IMG/VR virus record: IMGVR_UViG_3300031801_000025
Coordinates: 1 to 22,533 of that record
Reading direction: 5' to 3' (one strand)
DNA: 22,533 bases
Origin: a virus
The notes under the pieces are model-generated. The model was not told the origin of the DNA. It saw nothing but the letters and a program-made list of their open reading frames with translations, and ran no database searches. Within the stretch, counting starts at the first letter, position 1; each line of letters begins with the position of its first letter. The position numbers and the translations under genes were made by a program. This document shows positions 20,175 to 22,533 of this stretch, piece by piece.

Positions 20175-20377
20175 AACAAAAGAGGCCTTATACACTAGAG
20201 GAAGAAAAGATTTTAAGAGAAGGACTATCAGACATTAAGGTAACATACGAAGATTTAGCAGAGGTTGAGATTGAGATTCCTTTTGTTGATTCAAAAATAC
20301 AAGATAAATTTAATGAAGATAAGAGAGATACAGAAAAAGATCCTTTCAAAGGGACTAGTATTGAGGGAAAAGATTAA
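20165..20377 (+). CDS. Small charged soluble protein
   Basis: 70 aa, start overlapping the preceding gene. Acidic and lysine-rich (KRPYTLEEEKILREGL..., DTEKDPFKGTS). EEEKILREGLSDIKVTYEDL could be a helix-turn type unit but not a recognisable DNA-binding motif. No membrane span. Function unknown. It immediately precedes the cold-shock gene, which has its own strong ribosome binding site. Confidence 0.5.
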   Translation: MDIKQKRPYTLEEEKILREGLSDIKVTYEDLAEVEIEIPFVDSKIQDKFNEDKRDTEKDPFKGTSIEGKD

Positions 20378-20398
20378 AGGAAAGGAGAAAAAAATAAG

Positions 20399-20602
20399 AT
20401 GAGTATAAAAGGAAAAGTTAAATGGTTTAATGTAACTAAAGGATATGGTTTCATTGAAAGAGAAGATAAAGAAAAAGATGTTTTTGTACATACTTCAGCA
20501 GTTAAAGACGCAGGTTTAGAACTAAATGAAGGTGACGCAATAACTTTTGAAATTACTGAAACCGAAAAAGGTAAATCAGCAATAAATTTACAAAAAAGTT
20601 AA
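20399..20602 (+). CDS. Cold-shock domain protein (CspA family)
   Basis: 67 aa, one cold-shock domain (OB fold), full length for the family. Nucleic-acid-binding RNP1 motif KGYGFI (residues 14-19) and RNP2 VFVH (28-31) are intact, within [20 protein letters not shown]. Binds single-stranded RNA/DNA and would keep phage transcripts unfolded or protect messages. AAAGGAGAAA upstream is one of the best ribosome binding sites in the window. Host-derived by family; also seen in other phages. Confidence 0.93.
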   Translation: MSIKGKVKWFNVTKGYGFIEREDKEKDVFVHTSAVKDAGLELNEGDAITFEITETEKGKSAINLQKS

Positions 20603-20624
20603 AGACATAAAGGAGCTACTTCAG

Positions 20625-20777
20625 GTGGTAAAAAAAGAAACAAGAGAAAAAATATACGAAAGAAATCCTGATACAGGAGTTATTCGTTGGAGATATACAG
20701 ATGAGTCGCCAGATAAATTTGGTTGGCCTAATTATGGAAGGATACTAAATGAAAAGAAAAAACAAAAAAATAAATAA
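20625..20777 (+). CDS. Small protein of unknown function, GTG start
   Basis: 50 aa from GTG 20625 with AAGGAG about nine bases upstream. Contains KIYERNPDTGVIRWRYTDESPDK and GWPNYGRILNEKKKQ: a compact beta-type sequence with four aromatic residues, no membrane span. It overlaps the next gene by 29 bases in another frame, which also explains the unusual poly-A end. No family recognised. Confidence 0.5.
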   Translation: MVKKETREKIYERNPDTGVIRWRYTDESPDKFGWPNYGRILNEKKKQKNK

Positions 20778-20973
20778 GGTTGTATGTGACTCTTGGCCAC
20801 ATCCACATTCATATGAAAGTCTATACGATTGTATAGTATCAGACCAAGTACCAGCTGAAGATATAGCATTTTACTTTGAAGATATGGGATTTAAAAAGTA
20901 TTACGATAATAGAAAGACAGGCGCTTTACATTCTGATGTAGTGCCAATTGGCACTTTTGGAAAGGCATTATAA
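20749..20973 (+). CDS. Small protein of unknown function
   Basis: 74 aa with GGAAGGA before the ATG. Basic N-terminus (MKRKNKKINK), then DSWPHPHSYESLYDCIVSDQVPAEDIAFYFED, a possible metal or protein-binding patch (His-Pro-His). No membrane span or known motif. Its C-terminal codons contain a perfect 16-base palindrome (20940-20955). Confidence 0.5.
   Translation: MKRKNKKINKVVCDSWPHPHSYESLYDCIVSDQVPAEDIAFYFEDMGFKKYYDNRKTGALHSDVVPIGTFGKAL
20940..20955 (+). repeat. Perfect 16-base palindrome
   Basis: AGTGCCAATTGGCACT, followed by TTTT. It is uncommonly long and GC-containing for this AT-rich sequence. It lies inside the 3' coding end of the 20749 gene, 20 bases before the next start. It could be a protein-binding site or a weak hairpin terminator, since T-rich sequence follows. 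Confidence 0.45.
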
Positions 20974-20974
20974 C

Positions 20975-21163
20975 ATGGAAGCAATAATAAAAAAAATAGG
21001 AATATGGCACTCTAAATTATTTAGCAAACTTTCTGAAAAAGCAAAGAACTCAAAGTTTTGGGCAATACTGTTAACATTAGCAATATTATATGAAATAGTA
21101 GAACACGTGGTATATCCAATATTAGTACCTTGGTTGTTATATTTAAATTTTTGGGCAGATTAG
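20975..21163 (+). CDS. Small membrane protein
   Basis: 62 aa from ATG 20975 (GGAAAGG nine bases before). N-terminal amphipathic basic helix (IKKIGIWHSKLFSKLSEKAK), then one or two hydrophobic helices (WAILLTLAILYEIVEHVVYPILVPWLLYL). Typical of a small inner-membrane phage protein. Predicted N-terminus in the cytoplasm. Function unknown. Confidence 0.6.
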   Translation: MEAIIKKIGIWHSKLFSKLSEKAKNSKFWAILLTLAILYEIVEHVVYPILVPWLLYLNFWAD

Positions 21164-21213
21164 TAGCATGATATATGAGGTTAGTGATTTATAAAAATAT
21201 AGGAGAGAATACA

Positions 21214-21303
21214 TTGGTACACGATTTTCCAGCAAGTCAATGGCCAGAAATAGAACAATTTTTAAAAGAAGAAGGAATAATTTGGTATGTCATTAGTTAT
21301 TAA
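21214..21303 (+). CDS. Very small protein with TTG start
   Basis: 29 aa. TTG 21214 is preceded by TAGGAGAG about six bases upstream, a strong ribosome binding site that nothing else here explains. The peptide is MVHDFPASQWPEIEQFLKEE with a short hydrophobic end. Too short for a domain. It shows a real translation signal but the product may be incidental. Confidence 0.4.
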   Translation: MVHDFPASQWPEIEQFLKEEGIIWYVISY

Positions 21304-21311
21304 AGTATTTT

Positions 21312-21521
21312 ATGCTTAGAAACATAACTTTATTCTTAATGTTATTAACAATTACAGTTGTGTTATTAAGTGGTTGTAGTACAAAAAATAAACACTATTG
21401 TACAGACGATGGATGTCCAGATTTTTATAAAGAGGAACCTGAACTGACTGCAATGGAGAAATTTTTTGATTGTTTAGGTGACAGTAGCAAGTGTAAAGAT
21501 ATAAAGAATAGTGATAACTGA
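21312..21521 (+). CDS. Small cysteine-rich lipoprotein
   Basis: 69 aa. Signal MLRNITLFLMLLTITVVLLSGC with lipobox LLSGC (acylated Cys22). The mature part has four more Cys (HYC, DGC, FDC, SKC) in TKNKHYCTDDGCPDF... and is acidic; these may form two disulfides in the periplasm or outer membrane. It overlaps the SufE-like gene by 11 bases. The fifth lipoprotein encoded in the window. Confidence 0.65.
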   Translation: MLRNITLFLMLLTITVVLLSGCSTKNKHYCTDDGCPDFYKEEPELTAMEKFFDCLGDSSKCKDIKNSDN

Positions 21522-21924
21522 AAGAATTAAAGAAGCTGGTGATAATCTAAAGATGTTAACAGGAATTGACCGAATACAATATTTAGTAGATAGAGCAAAA
21601 GACGTAGAGGCATTACCAGAAGTTGTTAAGACAGAAGAAAATAGAATACATGGTTGTGCTAGTAAATTATGGATTATTGGTGGAAAGAGAGAAGATAATA
21701 ACATGATGTATCAAGTAGATGGTGAGTCACACATAACTAGAGGTACTGCCAAAGTGGTAACTGAAATAGTTAATGGACAACCAGTAGAAGAAGTTGCCAA
21801 TCTTACAGTAGATAGTTTTGTTCCATTAGGCATAAGAGAATTACTTACTATGCAAAGACAAAATGGATTAGGTGAATTAATAAACAGAATTATAAGGATT
21901 GCTAATGCCAATTTACACGTTTAG
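21511..21924 (+). CDS. SufE-like cysteine desulfurase sulfur acceptor
   Basis: 137 aa with a GTG start overlapping the lipoprotein stop. SufE takes sulfur from the SufS desulfurase on a conserved Cys and passes it to the SufBCD scaffold for Fe-S cluster assembly. Here the key Cys49 sits in NRIHGCASKLWI, equivalent to the GCxSxxW loop around Cys51 of E. coli SufE. The flanking helices also match the family (RIQYLVDRAKDVEALPEVV at the start, VDSFVPLGIRELLTMQRQNG later), and total length is normal for SufE. The phage would boost the host Fe-S pathway. It overlaps the next gene by 20 bases. Confidence 0.88.
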   Translation: MITERIKEAGDNLKMLTGIDRIQYLVDRAKDVEALPEVVKTEENRIHGCASKLWIIGGKREDNNMMYQVDGESHITRGTAKVVTEIVNGQPVEEVANLTVDSFVPLGIRELLTMQRQNGLGELINRIIRIANANLHV

Positions 21925-22222
21925 AAATAAAAGAAATAAAAAAGAATTTACAGAAATGATGTCCATTGCAGAAATGGAGATTTATATGAAGAAAAATAAG
22001 CATATAACACAAGTACCACAGGTACTAAATATATCCGGTGGTGTAATGGGTGTTAACATGAAGAACGATGGTGGTTGGAAAGACAATCTATCACGTATAG
22101 CAGAGGCACACCCTACTAGTGCATTGGCAGATAGATATGGAAAAAGATCGGCAAAAGATATAGCAACAAAGAAAGTAATCAAAAAACACTTAGCAAGACA
22201 AAGTAAAAAAGGAGCAAAATAA
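21905..22222 (+). CDS. Cys-less FmdB-like conserved phage protein
   Basis: 105 aa from ATG 21905 (20 bases inside sufE). Begins MPIYTFRNKRNKKEFTEMMS; FmdB zinc-ribbon proteins begin MPIYEYxCxxCG, but the metal cysteines are absent here. The C-terminal part SRIAEAHPTSALADRYGKRSAKD recurs, as I remember it, in T4-like cyanophage proteins annotated as FmdB-like or hypothetical. No signal or span. Its position before the last gene suggests the beginning of a conserved phage module. Function unknown. Confidence 0.7.
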   Translation: MPIYTFRNKRNKKEFTEMMSIAEMEIYMKKNKHITQVPQVLNISGGVMGVNMKNDGGWKDNLSRIAEAHPTSALADRYGKRSAKDIATKKVIKKHLARQSKKGAK

Positions 22223-22223
22223 T

Positions 22224-22533
22224 ATGGCAAAAGATATACCAGATTATATGAGAGGCTTTGACCTAACGGATAATTGGGGAGTGACTCCAGTTTCATCAAT
22301 GCCTACACAGGACGTACCTGTTGTAGATACTACAGAAACTAATAAGGCTATTGAATCATCAACGTTAGAAATTTCAAAAGTTAAAGACGATGTTTCATCT
22401 ATAAAATCTATGATGAACGAAATTATGCAAATCGTGGCAGAGAAGGATACTATTACAAAAGAAATATCAGATGAATCAGTTAAAATTAAATTCAAAGATA
22501 TAGAGAAAATAGTATTGCCTTTTTTATATAATT
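22224..22533 (+). CDS. Unknown protein, 3' truncated by window edge
   Basis: The frame runs open to the end of the window; 103 codons are visible. AAAAAAGGAGC precedes the ATG. MAKDIPDYMRGFDLTDNWGV, then a Pro/Thr-rich linker and a helical region rich in Ile, Lys and Ser (KVKDDVSSIKSMMNEIMQIVAEKD) that looks like a coiled coil. The style matches an unnamed protein next to the FmdB-like gene in marine T4-like phages, as I recall. A virion-assembly role is possible but not shown. Confidence 0.65.
   Translation, partial: MAKDIPDYMRGFDLTDNWGVTPVSSMPTQDVPVVDTTETNKAIESSTLEISKVKDDVSSIKSMMNEIMQIVAEKDTITKEISDESVKIKFKDIEKIVLPFLYN

Noticed and set aside
21287-21319. Ten-codon frame MSLVIKVFYA before the 21312 lipoprotein
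   Set aside because: Too short and without a ribosome binding site; its stop overlapping the next ATG could be chance.
1-22533. tRNA genes, CRISPR arrays, insertion sequences and attachment sites
   Set aside because: Intergenic gaps are short and contain no cloverleaf-like sequence, repeat-spacer array or transposase frame that I could see.

Overview
The window looks like part of the genome of an AT-rich, T4-like marine myovirus. The most likely host is an alphaproteobacterium such as SAR11/Pelagibacter. The evidence is strongly AT-biased codon use, class Ia ribonucleotide reductase NrdA/NrdB, a T4-type RNase H, a glutaredoxin, several proteins I recognise as types recurrent in T4-like marine phages (a coiled-coil membrane protein and a Cys-less FmdB-like protein), and a homologue of the rickettsial-type 17 kDa surface antigen. 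All supported genes are on the + strand, tightly packed, and often joined by ATGA or TAATG overlaps. I saw no tRNA, CRISPR array or insertion sequence. The host assignment is inference.

Layout. (1) 1-3210: nucleotide and DNA metabolism, with the C-terminal part of nrdA, complete nrdB, a tiny Cys4 protein and a RuvC-fold nuclease. (2) 3191-7669: a translationally coupled block of three GT-A-like glycosyltransferases, two related GT-B-like (capsule-transferase-type) proteins and an SGNH hydrolase-like protein. This is a candidate glycan-building and decorating operon. (3) 7724-10713: a promoter, a structured leader and a run of small unknown proteins, including a DUF3310-like protein and a Cys4 protein. 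A GC-richer element at 10178-10330 can form competing hairpins. (4) 10713-13478: a dense run of exported, lipid-anchored and single-membrane-span proteins, followed by glutaredoxin.

(5) 13740-16307: a promoter, an unknown protein, a winged-helix-like protein with an operator-like dyad upstream and a GNRA-capped hairpin downstream, then RNase H and a conserved unknown protein, ending in a strong stem-loop. (6) 16387-19331: a near-consensus sigma70 promoter, then an exported protein, a SprT-like metalloprotease, a membrane-anchored glucosaminidase (candidate endolysin), a multi-span coiled-coil membrane protein and an overlapping lipoprotein. This is a candidate lysis or envelope module. (7) 19315-22533: a promoter, then many small proteins, two more lipoproteins, a cold-shock protein, a SufE-like sulfur acceptor, and two genes whose family suggests the next conserved phage module.

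Taken together, the phage carries reduction chemistry (ribonucleotide reductase plus glutaredoxin), a possible Fe-S cluster assist (SufE), and an unusually large set of genes aimed at the host envelope: at least five lipoproteins, several exported or single-span proteins, glycosyltransferases and a wall hydrolase. Six sigma70-like promoters with a recurring TTGAC -35 box divide the accessory region into transcription units. Several small-gene and RNA-element calls are tentative and marked as such.
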